64,000 nucleotides of DNA from Brockia lithotrophica. GTDB lineage: Bacteria; Bacillota; Bacilli; Thermicanales; DSM-22653. The notes under the pieces are model-generated. The model searched no databases and was not told where the DNA came from. It saw nothing but the letters and a program-made list of their open reading frames with translations. Where the stretch lies: NCBI RefSeq assembly GCF_003633725.1, contig NZ_RBIJ01000001.1, forward strand, positions 255,934 to 319,933. Reading direction: 5' to 3'. The translations under genes and the position numbers were made by a program. Shown one piece after another: positions 44,635-52,729 of the stretch (positions are counted from its first letter, which is position 1; each line of letters starts with the position of its first letter).

Positions 44635-45555
44635 TTACTCTTTTCGCGCGTCCGCATCCCCGTGCGAGTTCGGCGTTCTTCGGAGGATGGGAGAGAAAAT
44701 TCGAGTGAAAAGAAAGAGCAAGATCTTCCGAACCGCCGCAAGGAGTCGGAAGGCGAAGGTGTCGTTTCCCTCCGAATGCGGGAGGGAAGAGGTTTCGTCC
44801 GGCGGAAGGGTTTCTTCGTGCGGCGCCGCCCCGGGTTCGTTCCTCCCTTCGACTTCCGATTCCGGGGTGAGGGGAGGGCTTTCGGGCGGTGAGGCTGGGC
44901 TTGCCTCGGAGATGAGGGGCGCATCCGTTGGTGGCGGGGCGGGCGTTTCTTCGGAGGCGAGGTCGAGGGGGCCACGGTGTACGTCTAGGCATACGCGCCC
45001 GGTGATCCCGTCGATTATGCCGGAGCACGTGTACTGCCAAAACGTCCAGTTCTTCCACGCCCCGAGCGGCTCCGAGGGAGCGCGATCCCAAGAAGCGATC
45101 CAGAGGGGGTACCTTTCAAACTGCGGATCGCCGAGGTACTGCACGACAAACGCGGGGAAGGAGTACACCACCGGACGAAGGGTGCGGTTGGATACGTACT
45201 CGAGCCACGCCAAGACCGCCTCTCGAAAGGCCACGGGATCTCCGGTGGGCGGAATTTCGACGTCGAGGGCCGGAGGAAGGGTGAGGCGAAAGTCGGCGGT
45301 TTGCCCGAGGAAAAACTCGGCTTCCGCCCGCGCTTCTCCGACGGACTTTGCGCGGAAGAAGTGGTAGGCGCCCACGGCGAGCCCGGCTTCCGCGGCCCTC
45401 GAGGCGTTTTCCGCGAAGTAAGGGTCGCGAAACGTCGTCCCTTCCGTAGCCTTTACGTAGGCGAAGCTCAGTCCTTGGGCGGCGACGCGCCGCCAGTCGA
45501 TCGCTCCCTGCCAATTGGACACGTCGAGCCCGCGAGGACGTTCGTTTTCCCCCAT
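44635..45555 (-). CDS. GH25 lysozyme (muramidase) without signal peptide, with hydrophobic C-terminal segment
   Basis: A glycoside hydrolase family 25 muramidase. The 306-residue protein starts at the barrel: GLDVSNWQG (first catalytic-site aspartate, ~11), YVKATEG (~33), GAYHFFR (~63), ALDVEIP (~98, catalytic Asp/Glu pair), WTFWQYT (~165). A ~65-residue Pro/Ser/Glu linker leads to a C-terminal hydrophobic, basic helix (LLAAVRKILLFLFTRIFSPILRR, split here as LLAAVRKILLFLF and TRIFSPILRR). No signal peptide is present. ATG 45555 has GGAGGGAA 8 bases upstream. It pairs with cwlC as a two-enzyme lysis cassette. Confidence 0.88.
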   Translation of the reverse strand: MGENERPRGLDVSNWQGAIDWRRVAAQGLSFAYVKATEGTTFRDPYFAENASRAAEAGLAVGAYHFFRAKSVGEARAEAEFFLGQTADFRLTLPPALDVEIPPTGDPVAFREAVLAWLEYVSNRTLRPVVYSFPAFVVQYLGDPQFERYPLWIASWDRAPSEPLGAWKNWTFWQYTCSGIIDGITGRVCLDVHRGPLDLASEETPAPPPTDAPLISEASPASPPESPPLTPESEVEGRNEPGAAPHEETLPPDETSSLPHSEGNDTFAFRLLAAVRKILLFLFTRIFSPILRRTPNSHGDADARKE

Positions 45556-45596
45556 GCCCGCTCTTCCCTCCGGGACGGCACGTCGCATTCTCCCTG

Positions 45597-45605
45597 TAAG
45601 GTATG
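45597..45605 (-). promoter_or_regulatory. Sporulation sigma-K/E-like -10 element of the lysin pair
   Basis: Minus-strand CATACCTTA fits the sigma-K -10 consensus CATAnnnTA exactly and lies ~40 bases before the GH25 start. A matching -35 (AC, 16-17 bases upstream) is not seen, so this is only a candidate; it agrees with mother-cell expression. Confidence 0.35.
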
Positions 45606-45658
45606 CCGTAGGGGATGCGCCGAAACTCCGTCCGGCGCCCCGCCTTTTCCCGAATGCG

Positions 45659-45702
45659 CGAAAAAAGGCGCGCCTCCGCCCCGACGAGGACGGGCGCGCC
45701 TT
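45659..45702 (-). terminator. Intrinsic terminator after the SDR gene
   Basis: Minus-strand AAGGCGCGCC, an 18-base loop, GGCGCGCCTT, then TTTTCGCG (six T in all). It separates the SDR gene from the lysin pair. Confidence 0.8.
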
Positions 45703-45752
45703 CCTTCGGGAAGCGAGGGTGGACTCTTCTTCCCAAAGGCCGGGGACTTCGC

Positions 45753-46496
45753 CTAAAACCGAAGGGATTGTCCGCCGTCGACGACGACGGTGGTCGCCGC
45801 AACCCAGGACGCGCGCGGGGAGGCGAGAAACACGGCTACGGCGGCGACTTCTTCGGCCGTACCCAAACGCCCCGCCGGGAGGTTGGCGTGTACGAAGGCG
45901 GCGAACCCCTGGGGGTCGTTTTCTTCCATACGCTTCCAGCTGCTCGTCGGGTGCAGGATGGACCCTGGGGCGATTCCCACGACGCGAACTCCCAGCGGGA
46001 GGAGTTCCCGTCCGGCCATCTTCGTGAGGCTCGCGAGTGCCGCCTTAGCCGCGTTGTATGCTGGTTTGCCGCCGGCCTCGAGCCCCCAAATGGACCCGAC
46101 GTACAGCACTACCCCCTTTCTCCGCTCGAGGCTCGGGAGAAAGAGCTTCGTGAGGTGCAGGGGGGCGAAAAAGTTGAGCTCCATGACGCGGCGAAAATCC
46201 TCGAGCTTCGCGGTGCGGAATTCTCCCGTGCCCAGGCTTCCGCCCAGGGTGACCACGAGAACGTCTACGTCCCCCAGCTCTTCCGAAACGGCGCGGGCGA
46301 AGCCTTCCCTTGCCTCTTCCGTTGTGAGATCTGCGCGAAAGGAGCTCGCCCAAGGCATCGCTCCGTCCGGCGGGGAACTCCTCCCCGCAACCGCCACGCG
46401 CGCCCCTTCCTCCGCAAGTCCGCGGGCGATCGCCAGTCCGATCCCCTTGGTTCCTCCTACGACGAGGGCCGTTTTTCCTGCGAGACCGAGATCCAC
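45753..46496 (-). CDS. Short-chain dehydrogenase/reductase (classical SDR)
   Basis: A 247-residue NAD(P)-dependent oxidoreductase. It has the Gly-rich VVGGTKGIGLA (~10-20), a DLTTEEAREG segment, TLGGSLGTGEF in place of the usual NNAG, the catalytic serine in VGSIWG (~135), YNAAK (Tyr ~149, Lys ~153) and a C-terminal VVVDGGQSLRF. This resembles the FabG-like group, but the substrate is unknown. GTG 46496 is chosen with GGAGGGA 6 bases upstream; GTG 46502 touches that site. It is transcribed divergently from the ABC importer, and a terminator follows. Confidence 0.88.
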   Translation of the reverse strand: MDLGLAGKTALVVGGTKGIGLAIARGLAEEGARVAVAGRSSPPDGAMPWASSFRADLTTEEAREGFARAVSEELGDVDVLVVTLGGSLGTGEFRTAKLEDFRRVMELNFFAPLHLTKLFLPSLERRKGVVLYVGSIWGLEAGGKPAYNAAKAALASLTKMAGRELLPLGVRVVGIAPGSILHPTSSWKRMEENDPQGFAAFVHANLPAGRLGTAEEVAAVAVFLASPRASWVAATTVVVDGGQSLRF

Positions 46497-46712
46497 GTAC
46501 ACTCCCTCCTCGCCTTTTCCTCTTCCGTACTTCACGTTGTACCACATGCGGGAATTTTCGTCTCGTCGGACGGGTGCACCCCACGAGGTGCGCTTTTCTC
46601 CGCATCCTTTCGAGGAGCCTCGTTTGCCGGAGGAGAGGGTTCGCGAGACCCCCGCTTTTGTGAAACCGTTCACCGTACGCAAAACGTTCAAGAAAGCGTT
46701 TCCAGAAAAGCG

Positions 46713-46741
46713 TTGACAGGCTTCGGACGTATTGCTATGAT
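46713..46741 (+). promoter_or_regulatory. Promoter of the ABC importer operon
   Basis: TTGACA (46713-46718), a 17-base spacer and TATGAT (46736-46741). Upstream lie repeated CGTTCA, CGTTCA and CGTTTC motifs (46667, 46685, 46697) that could bind an activator. Confidence 0.82.
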
Positions 46742-46784
46742 GGGGACGAACGGTGTCTAGAACGACATACAAGGGGGAGTTTTC

Positions 46785-47990
46785 ATGGCAAAAAGGCTTC
46801 GCCACATCCGCCTTTTTGTCGCACTGGTACTATCGCTTGCCCTCGTAGGGACGCTTGCCGCATGCGGCGGAAAGACGCAGACCTCCGCTCCGTCGGAGAC
46901 TCCGGGGACGCAGGCTCCGTCGGCGGGTAAGGCCGAAGGCCAAATTCAGATCACGGATGCCGCCGGCCGCACGGTCACCTTGTCGGCACCAGCAAAGCGG
47001 GTCGTGGCCATCGGGCCGGGCGCCCTACGCCTCGTCACATACGTTGACGGCATGGAGAGCGTGGTCGGCGTCGAGCAGATCGAAAAGGGATCGAACCCGG
47101 GAAAGACCTACGGCTATCCGTTTAAGGACAGGATTGAGGCCCTCCCCGTGATCGGGCAGGGCGGGCCGGACACGCCTCCCAACGTGGAAAAGATTGTCGA
47201 GGTCAAACCAGACGTGATCTTTGCCGTTCAGCCGTCGGATGCCAAGGGAGCCGACGACCTCCAGGCCAAGACGGGCGTTCCCGTGATCGTCCTGTCGTAC
47301 GGTCCCCTGGGGACGCTGGACAAGCCGCTCTTTACGTCGATCCAAAACATCGGGAAGGCGCTTGGCAAGGAAAAGCGGGCGCAGGAGGTCGTCGATTTCA
47401 TCGAAAAGACCATGGCAGACCTCAAGCAGCGGACGAAGGACATTCCCGACGCGCAAAAGCCTACCGTGTACGTAGGCGGCCTCGGGTTCAAGGGCGGCCA
47501 CGGGATCACGAGCACGCAGAAGAACTTCCCGCCCTTCGTCCTCACGCACGCGAAAAACGTTGCCGCGGCGCTAGACAAAGACGTGGTCCCCGACCTCGAC
47601 CGGGAAAAGCTCGTCGAGTGGAACCCCGACATCATCTTCTTGGACCTCGGCAACCTCAAGCTCGTGACGGACGACTATCAGAAGGAGAGGCAGTTCTACG
47701 AGAGCCTTAAGGCCGTAAAGGACAAAAAGGTGTTCGGGATCTACCCCTTCAACTACTACAACACAAACGTCGAAACCGCTCTGTGGGACGCGTACATCGT
47801 CGGCAAGGTACTCTACCCCGACAAGTTCCAAGACGTCGACCTGACGAAGAAGGGCGAGGAAATCTACGCGGCGTTCTTCGGCGAGGCCGGCAAAAAGATT
47901 CCCGCGGAGCTTGAAAAGGCCTACGGCAAGGCGGGTGCGCCCATCGACCTTTCGAAGCCCGCAGGGCAGCAGATCGAACTCGGGAAGTGA
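46785..47990 (+). CDS. Iron-siderophore/cobalamin-type ABC transporter substrate-binding lipoprotein
   Basis: The ligand-capturing lipoprotein of a FecBCD/BtuFCD-type importer, 401 residues. A lipoprotein signal ends LVGTLAAC with lipidated Cys27, followed by a Ser/Thr/Pro linker and a class III (TroA-like) binding fold: ITDAAGRTVTLSAPAKRVVAIGPG (~62), VEKIVEVKPDVIFAVQPSD (~140), VEWNPDIIFLDLG (~280). Such proteins bind chelated iron, heme, cobalamin or metallophores; the ligand is not evident. It starts the operon with a consensus promoter and no cobalamin riboswitch or clear Fur box. The next genes encode the matching permease and ATPase. Confidence 0.92.
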   Translation: MAKRLRHIRLFVALVLSLALVGTLAACGGKTQTSAPSETPGTQAPSAGKAEGQIQITDAAGRTVTLSAPAKRVVAIGPGALRLVTYVDGMESVVGVEQIEKGSNPGKTYGYPFKDRIEALPVIGQGGPDTPPNVEKIVEVKPDVIFAVQPSDAKGADDLQAKTGVPVIVLSYGPLGTLDKPLFTSIQNIGKALGKEKRAQEVVDFIEKTMADLKQRTKDIPDAQKPTVYVGGLGFKGGHGITSTQKNFPPFVLTHAKNVAAALDKDVVPDLDREKLVEWNPDIIFLDLGNLKLVTDDYQKERQFYESLKAVKDKKVFGIYPFNYYNTNVETALWDAYIVGKVLYPDKFQDVDLTKKGEEIYAAFFGEAGKKIPAELEKAYGKAGAPIDLSKPAGQQIELGK

Positions 47991-48115
47991 CTTCTGTCCT
48001 CGGAAGTCGTAGATTCACCCGGCAGTCGGCAGAGGGGGGCCTGAGGTAAGGCTCCCCTTTCCTTCGCTCGAAGTGCGGGGGAGGAGGGCAAACTCCGGAG
48101 AGGGGGAACCGGGGG

Positions 48116-49177
48116 ATGGTCACGCAACCTTTGAGCGTCGGCCGCAGGTACCAGGGGTACATCCGGGCGAAGTGGGCTGTGATCTTCGCGACGCTTCTTG
48201 GCACGGTGATCCTCATGCTCTACGCGATCGTCGCGGGGTCGGCCAACCTGAGCGTCGCTGAGGTCGTGCGCACGCTCCTGGGCGAGGGAGACGCGCGGAT
48301 GAACGTGATCATTTGGAACATCCGCCTTCCGCGCGTCCTCGCGGCGGTGGTGGCGGGGATGGGGCTTTCCGTCGCCGGCGCCGTCGCCCAGAGCGTCCTT
48401 CGCAACCCCCTCGCCTCGCCGTTTACCCTGGGGATCACCCAAGGTGCCGCCTTTGGCGCGGCGGTGGCGATCTTCTTCCTCGGCGCCGGCGGCGCCCGGA
48501 ACATGGAGCACGTCTTCATCAACAACCCCTACGTCGTCGTGATCTTCGCCTTTGTCGGCTCCTTAGCTACGACGCTCGTCGTGATCTTCCTCGCCAAGAT
48601 GTTTCGCGCCACGCCGGAGGCCCTCGTCCTTTCGGGAGTCGCGCTGAGCAGCCTCTTTCAGGCGGGTACGATGCTCATCCAGTACTTCGCCGACGACGTG
48701 ACCGTAGCCTCTATCGTCTTTTGGACCTTCGGCGACATCGGGCGCGCCACGTGGCGGGATCTCGCGATCATGACGGTCGTCGTCCTCGCCGCCACGCTGT
48801 ACTTCTTTTACAACCGTTGGAACTACAACGCCCTGGACAGCGGCGAAGAGGCGGCGAAGGGACTCGGCGTCGACGTGGAACGCGTCCGGCTTTCGGGCAT
48901 GTTCGTGACCGCCCTCGTCGCTGCAGTGATCGTGGCCTTCCTGGGAATCATCGGCTTCATTGGCCTCATCGGCCCACACATCATGCGTCGACTCATCGGC
49001 GGCGACCACCGCTACCTCATTCCCGCCTCCACCGTCTTCGGCGGCTTCATCCTCCTCGCGTCGGACACCGTCGGTCGCGTGATTATCTCTCCCGTGATCC
49101 TCCCCGTGGGGATCGTCACCTCTGCCCTCGGAGCGCCCGTATTCCTCTACGTCCTTGCGAGGGGGTATCGGCGATGA
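48116..49177 (+). CDS. FecCD/BtuC-family ABC transporter permease
   Basis: A 353-residue permease with about 10 membrane segments. Signature stretches are WNIRLPRVLAAVVAGMGLSVAGAVAQSVLRNPLASPFTLGITQGAAFGA (split: RLPRVLAAVVAG, QSVLRNPLASP, LGITQGAAFGA) and the coupling loop with GFIGLIGPHIMRRLIGGDHR before GRVIISPVILPVGIVTSALGAP. It forms a homodimeric channel. ATG 48116 is preceded by GGAGAGGGGG; the gene lies 125 bases after the binding protein and overlaps the ATPase gene by 4 bases. Confidence 0.94.
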   Translation: MVTQPLSVGRRYQGYIRAKWAVIFATLLGTVILMLYAIVAGSANLSVAEVVRTLLGEGDARMNVIIWNIRLPRVLAAVVAGMGLSVAGAVAQSVLRNPLASPFTLGITQGAAFGAAVAIFFLGAGGARNMEHVFINNPYVVVIFAFVGSLATTLVVIFLAKMFRATPEALVLSGVALSSLFQAGTMLIQYFADDVTVASIVFWTFGDIGRATWRDLAIMTVVVLAATLYFFYNRWNYNALDSGEEAAKGLGVDVERVRLSGMFVTALVAAVIVAFLGIIGFIGLIGPHIMRRLIGGDHRYLIPASTVFGGFILLASDTVGRVIISPVILPVGIVTSALGAPVFLYVLARGYRR

Positions 49178-50061
49178 TTCTCCGCGTCGACGACGTAGCC
49201 TTTCGCTACCGGAGCGTTCCGGTCCTCGATGGCGTTTCCTTTTCCTTGAATCGCGGGGAAGTTCTCGCCGTGCTCGGGAACAACGGGGCGGGCAAATCCA
49301 CCCTCATCAAGGTCATCAACAAGATCCTTCGTCCACAGCGGGGTACGGCGTACGTAGATGGAAAGGACGTGCGTTCGCTCACGCTTTTGGAAATCGCCCA
49401 GAAGGTCGCGTACGTCTCCCAGCGTAACGAGAGCCCGCGCTTTACCGTGTTCGACGCGGTGCTCTTGGGCCGGAAGCCCTACATCAAGTGGGACGTCACC
49501 GAGCGCGACATCCAAATCGTAGAGGACGTCCTTCGGCGCATGCGCCTCGAGGACTACGCCTTGCGCTACCTCACGGAGTTGTCCGGCGGAGAGCTCCAAA
49601 AGGTCGTCATCGCCCGCGCCCTCGCCCAGGAACCCGAAGTGCTCCTCTTCGACGAGCCGACGAACAACCTCGACCTCCGCAACCAGCTCGAAGTGCTCTC
49701 GATCATGCGCGACCTCGTCAAGGAGCGGAAGATCGCGGGAGTCGTCGTCCTCCACGACCTCAACCTGGCCCTGCGCTTTGCCGACAAATTCCTCTTCCTC
49801 AAAGACCGCAAGGTCTACGCCGCGGGCGGTCCGGAGGTCATGGCGCCGGAGGTGATCCGCGCCGTCTACGGCGTTTCCGTCGTCGTCACGCACGTCTCCG
49901 GCATTCCGGTCATCGTCCCGCTGGAGGCCGAACAGCCTTCTCTGCCGGAGCGAGAAGGGGCTTCTATCCGGGGAGATGGAGCCGAGGACGAAGCGAAACT
50001 CCAGGCCGCTGCCGCCGAAACTGCGATGTCGGCGCTCGACGGTAGGAGAAGGCGCGCATGA
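49174..50061 (+). CDS. ABC transporter ATPase for the FecBCD-type importer
   Basis: The 295-residue ATP-binding subunit. It has Walker A GNNGAGKST (~36), Q-loop YVSQRNES, signature LSGGELQ (~137), Walker B VLLFDEPTNNLD (~155) and switch His in VVVLHDLNLAL. The last ~45 residues are an acidic, Ala-rich tail beyond the usual domain. ATG 49174 overlaps the permease stop (ATGA). It closes the three-gene operon, and a strong terminator lies 3 bases past the stop. Confidence 0.95.
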   Translation: MILRVDDVAFRYRSVPVLDGVSFSLNRGEVLAVLGNNGAGKSTLIKVINKILRPQRGTAYVDGKDVRSLTLLEIAQKVAYVSQRNESPRFTVFDAVLLGRKPYIKWDVTERDIQIVEDVLRRMRLEDYALRYLTELSGGELQKVVIARALAQEPEVLLFDEPTNNLDLRNQLEVLSIMRDLVKERKIAGVVVLHDLNLALRFADKFLFLKDRKVYAAGGPEVMAPEVIRAVYGVSVVVTHVSGIPVIVPLEAEQPSLPEREGASIRGDGAEDEAKLQAAAAETAMSALDGRRRRA

Positions 50062-50064
50062 ACA

Positions 50065-50102
50065 CGCCCGGGTTCGGGCGGATCCCGACCCGGGCGTTTT
50101 TT
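50065..50102 (+). terminator. Intrinsic terminator after the ABC importer operon
   Basis: CGCCCGGGT pairs with ACCCGGGCG (9 bp), the stem continues across a one-base bulge (CGGG/CCCG), and TTTTTT follows. Confidence 0.93.
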
Positions 50103-50129
50103 GCATACGTCTCTCCGTGCCGCATCGGC

Positions 50130-51146
50130 TTAGAGGGGATCCGCCAGGTTGAGCGCGGCGAGCACGTCGGTTCCGGGTTGGACGAGGTCCTCGGGACGCG
50201 TGCCTTCGGGGAGGGAGATTTCCCGAAGGGTGTGCACGAAGGTCTCCGGTCGGTCCAAATACTCCGCAAAGAGGAGGTCGAGGGCGAGGAGGTTTTCCAG
50301 CCGGAAGGCTTCGGCTTCCCGCGGGATTCCCAAAAGCCGGTACGCCTCTTCCCAGCGGAAGCCGAGGATCAGGCCTTCGGCGGGGCTTCCCTCGCGAGGT
50401 ACGCGGAAGTACACCCCCGCAAGCGTGCGCGCTTCCGGGCGCAGCCGCCCTTTGGAGCGTTCGTTCAGGGGGATTACGTACAAGCCGGATTTCCCCGGCG
50501 TGGTGTTCAGGAGGATCTGAAGGGCGTCGTCTTTGCACCAGGGGGGCAGGGAGAGGATGACGTAGCGTTCGTCCGGAGACCGAAGGGGCAGGTGCCGTTT
50601 GAGGTACGTGGCGATGAGGTAGCCGCTCGTCACGCCGGGGCAGAGGTGGTCGTGAAACTGGGCGGCGCGCAAGAGTTCGGGGGGTGCTCCGTGGAGCGCG
50701 AGGTAGGCGATGGAGACGACGGAAAAGAACGCCCCGCCGAACCTTCCGAAGGTCGCACCACTTCCGCGAAGCGCCTCCGCGGTGAGTTCGACCGTCTCGG
50801 TTTCCTCCGAGAGGATCTCTTCAGGGCGAAGTTCTCCGTCTGCATCCCGCTCCCAAGCCGCGTCTCGGACGCGCAAAAAGGCCCCTCGGCGTCCGTCGGT
50901 TCCCACGAAGAAAAACCAGAGGGGCTTGTCCGCCGCGGTGTGGACGTCCAAGAGGGTTTCCGTACCCAGGGAAAGTTCGGGGAGGCGGAGGAGTTCGTCC
51001 AGGGCGCCGCGCGTGTTCGCCCCGTTGGGGAAGGCGTATCCGGCGTTCGTCAACACGAGACGAAACGGACGGCCGACAATGGTTTCCGCCTGCTCGGCCG
51101 CAACCCGGGCGAACCGCGCCGCACGCTTTGCAAACGCTTCCAACAT
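50130..51146 (-). CDS. FmdE-family metal-binding protein
   Basis: A 338-residue protein carrying the FmdE signature FHDHLCPGVTSGYLIATYL (~164-182), where His and Cys residues are expected to bind a metal, likely zinc or iron. FmdE was named for the formylmethanofuran dehydrogenase operon but occurs in many bacteria without methanogenesis genes, often beside metal-chelate importers. The N-terminal ~150 residues (LVLTNAGYAFPNGANTRGALDELL; ADKPLWFFFVG) may be a second, weaker domain, and YVILSLPPWCKDDALQILLN follows the signature. ATG 51146 has GGAAGGGGG upstream. It runs tail-to-tail with the FecBCD-type operon. Role unknown. Confidence 0.78.
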   Translation of the reverse strand: MLEAFAKRAARFARVAAEQAETIVGRPFRLVLTNAGYAFPNGANTRGALDELLRLPELSLGTETLLDVHTAADKPLWFFFVGTDGRRGAFLRVRDAAWERDADGELRPEEILSEETETVELTAEALRGSGATFGRFGGAFFSVVSIAYLALHGAPPELLRAAQFHDHLCPGVTSGYLIATYLKRHLPLRSPDERYVILSLPPWCKDDALQILLNTTPGKSGLYVIPLNERSKGRLRPEARTLAGVYFRVPREGSPAEGLILGFRWEEAYRLLGIPREAEAFRLENLLALDLLFAEYLDRPETFVHTLREISLPEGTRPEDLVQPGTDVLAALNLADPL

Positions 51147-51303
51147 GAGGGTTCCCCCTTCCCCTTGCACCCGCATCGCACGTGACGTGGACGTGCGAGA
51201 ATGGGTGCTTGCGTTCCCGGATTCCTGCACTTCCACACCCGAAAGTGCAGCGTGCCAAAGGAAGATGAAGTCCTCAACGTAAATCGCATACCCCGTCTGG
51301 TAC

Positions 51304-51332
51304 ATCGTAGCACAAGATCCACAAACAGGCAA
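51304..51332 (-). promoter_or_regulatory. Promoter candidate of the FmdE-like gene
   Basis: Minus-strand TTGCCT (51332-51327), a 17-base spacer and TACGAT (51309-51304), about 155 bases before the ATG. Confidence 0.45.
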
Positions 51333-51445
51333 TCGTCGGGTGCAGAAGAAGGTGGCGGCGACGGTACGTTGTGCTAAAGTATTTACGAAGCGGGTTCCGG
51401 TACGTAGGCATAGAAAGAAATGGAAAAGAAGGAAGAGAGGTCGAG

Positions 51446-51955
51446 ATGAAACTCGCGATAAAGGCCTTGGAAGTTTTGCTCCTCGTCGCGCTTTTCGTAG
51501 GGCTCGCGTACCTCGTGTATTCCGCGCTTTTTTCCCCGGGGAGGTCGGTCGCGCAGCACGTCGGAGCGCGCACGGAGTCGCAAGCTGCCTCTCCGCCCTC
51601 CGACGGGGGAGGGATTCCGGAGAAGGGCGGCGTCGTAGAAGTACGTCCGTACCAGCACGACGTGGTTCGTCCGGGGACGATGGTCGAGATCCTCTACCGC
51701 CTGCCACCGGAGCGGGTGGGCGGAGATACGGTCGACCTCACCAGATTTACGTTCGTCCTCGACGACAAACAGGTTCTCCCCTTCACCGACGTCTACCTCA
51801 CGTCCGCCCAACCGCCGCTTGCCACGTTTCGCGTGAAGCTCCCCGACCGCCTCGCACCCGGCCTTCACACCGCGTGCTTCTGTTCGAACGCATCGCCGGA
51901 AAAGGCACCCTACCCGGACGACAACTTCTGTTGGGTGATCCAGATCCAGCGGTGA
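51446..51955 (+). CDS. Membrane-anchored extracytoplasmic protein of unknown function
   Basis: A 169-residue protein with one N-terminal membrane segment (~7-29), a ~35-residue Ser/Gly linker and a beta-rich outer domain (VVEVRPYQHDVVRPGTMVEILYRLPPE; FTFVLDDKQVLPFTDVYL; LATFRVKLPDRLAPGLHTACFC). The last strands and the pattern of approaching then turning to a final strand resemble an immunoglobulin-like fold. Two cysteines in HTACFC and one near the end could form a disulfide. ATG 51446 follows GGAAGAGAGG. It is divergent from the FmdE-like gene. Not recognised. Confidence 0.65.
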   Translation: MKLAIKALEVLLLVALFVGLAYLVYSALFSPGRSVAQHVGARTESQAASPPSDGGGIPEKGGVVEVRPYQHDVVRPGTMVEILYRLPPERVGGDTVDLTRFTFVLDDKQVLPFTDVYLTSAQPPLATFRVKLPDRLAPGLHTACFCSNASPEKAPYPDDNFCWVIQIQR

Positions 51956-52089
51956 CGCCCGCGCCGAGGCGCGTTTCGTAAACCGGTTTCCTATGCTTCC
52001 GGCCGCGTCCCGCGTGCCCCGATGTTCCTCAGCCGTACGTACGGAAGGCGGGACGGAGTTCGGACTTTGCCCGTCCGCCTTCGGAAGGG

Positions 52090-52635
52090 CTACACGCCGC
52101 GCAAGGTGCGGAGGATGAGCCAGATCTTCGTCCGGACGTAAGGGTCGCCCAAGAGCCTGAAGATCTCCCAAATGGAGGGAGGGTGCGGCCGCGCCTCGAG
52201 GTCCTCTCGCGCGAGGGCGTAGGCGTCCCTGAGGCGGGCCAGCGCATCGGAGGCCCCGTACTGCGCGAGGTCGTCGAGCGTTCGGAGGAAGAACGTAAGC
52301 GCGTGGGCGTAGGCGGTGAGGCGCTCCGCCGTGAGGAGCTCGCGCAAGGCGACGAGGAGCCCCGTCGCTTCGGCGAGTACTTCCCACGCCCCAGATGCCT
52401 CCCACGCAGCAAAGCGGCTTAGCGTTTTGCGCAGCGCGAGCGCGTCCTCCGTCCAAAGCACGGCCTCTCCGCGGGATTCGGCCTCTTGGGAGATGCGGTC
52501 GAGGGTGCGGAGGAGTTCCACGAGGTTCGACGTCACGCGGCTTGCCGCGTCGGGGGTTACGAGCGCGGCGGCGGCTTCCGCAAAGGCGAGCGCGTCTTCT
52601 CGGAGGTTCGCCGGTGCGCAATCCGCATTGGACAC
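52090..52635 (-). CDS. DUF1641 family protein
   Basis: A 181-residue, helix-rich acidic protein. The C-terminal part (IWEIFRLLGDPYVRTKIWLILRTLRG) has the DUF1641 pattern of a hydrophobic helix with L-x-D-P-x-V. In Bacillota such proteins are often encoded next to a sulfide:quinone-oxidoreductase-like flavoprotein or a formate dehydrogenase; here the flavoprotein gene lies just upstream on the same strand, 94 bases away. GTG 52635 has AGGAGGA 7 bases upstream. It may be an accessory subunit of the flavoprotein. Confidence 0.72.
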   Translation of the reverse strand: MSNADCAPANLREDALAFAEAAAALVTPDAASRVTSNLVELLRTLDRISQEAESRGEAVLWTEDALALRKTLSRFAAWEASGAWEVLAEATGLLVALRELLTAERLTAYAHALTFFLRTLDDLAQYGASDALARLRDAYALAREDLEARPHPPSIWEIFRLLGDPYVRTKIWLILRTLRGV

Positions 52636-52729
52636 GGGGCATCCTCCTCGCACGCAAGGCGGTTTTCGGCCGCGGGATCCGGGGCGATGCGGGCGCACGT
52701 GCCTCGTCTCCACCCGCGGGTATCGGTGG

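Noticed and set aside
50058-51185. A 375-codon plus-strand frame opposite the FmdE-like gene
   Set aside because: The FmdE signature and ribosome site are on the minus strand; the plus-strand frame begins inside a terminator.
51961-51980. Hairpin after the 51446 gene as a terminator
   Set aside because: GCGC-x-GCGC is short and followed by only three T.
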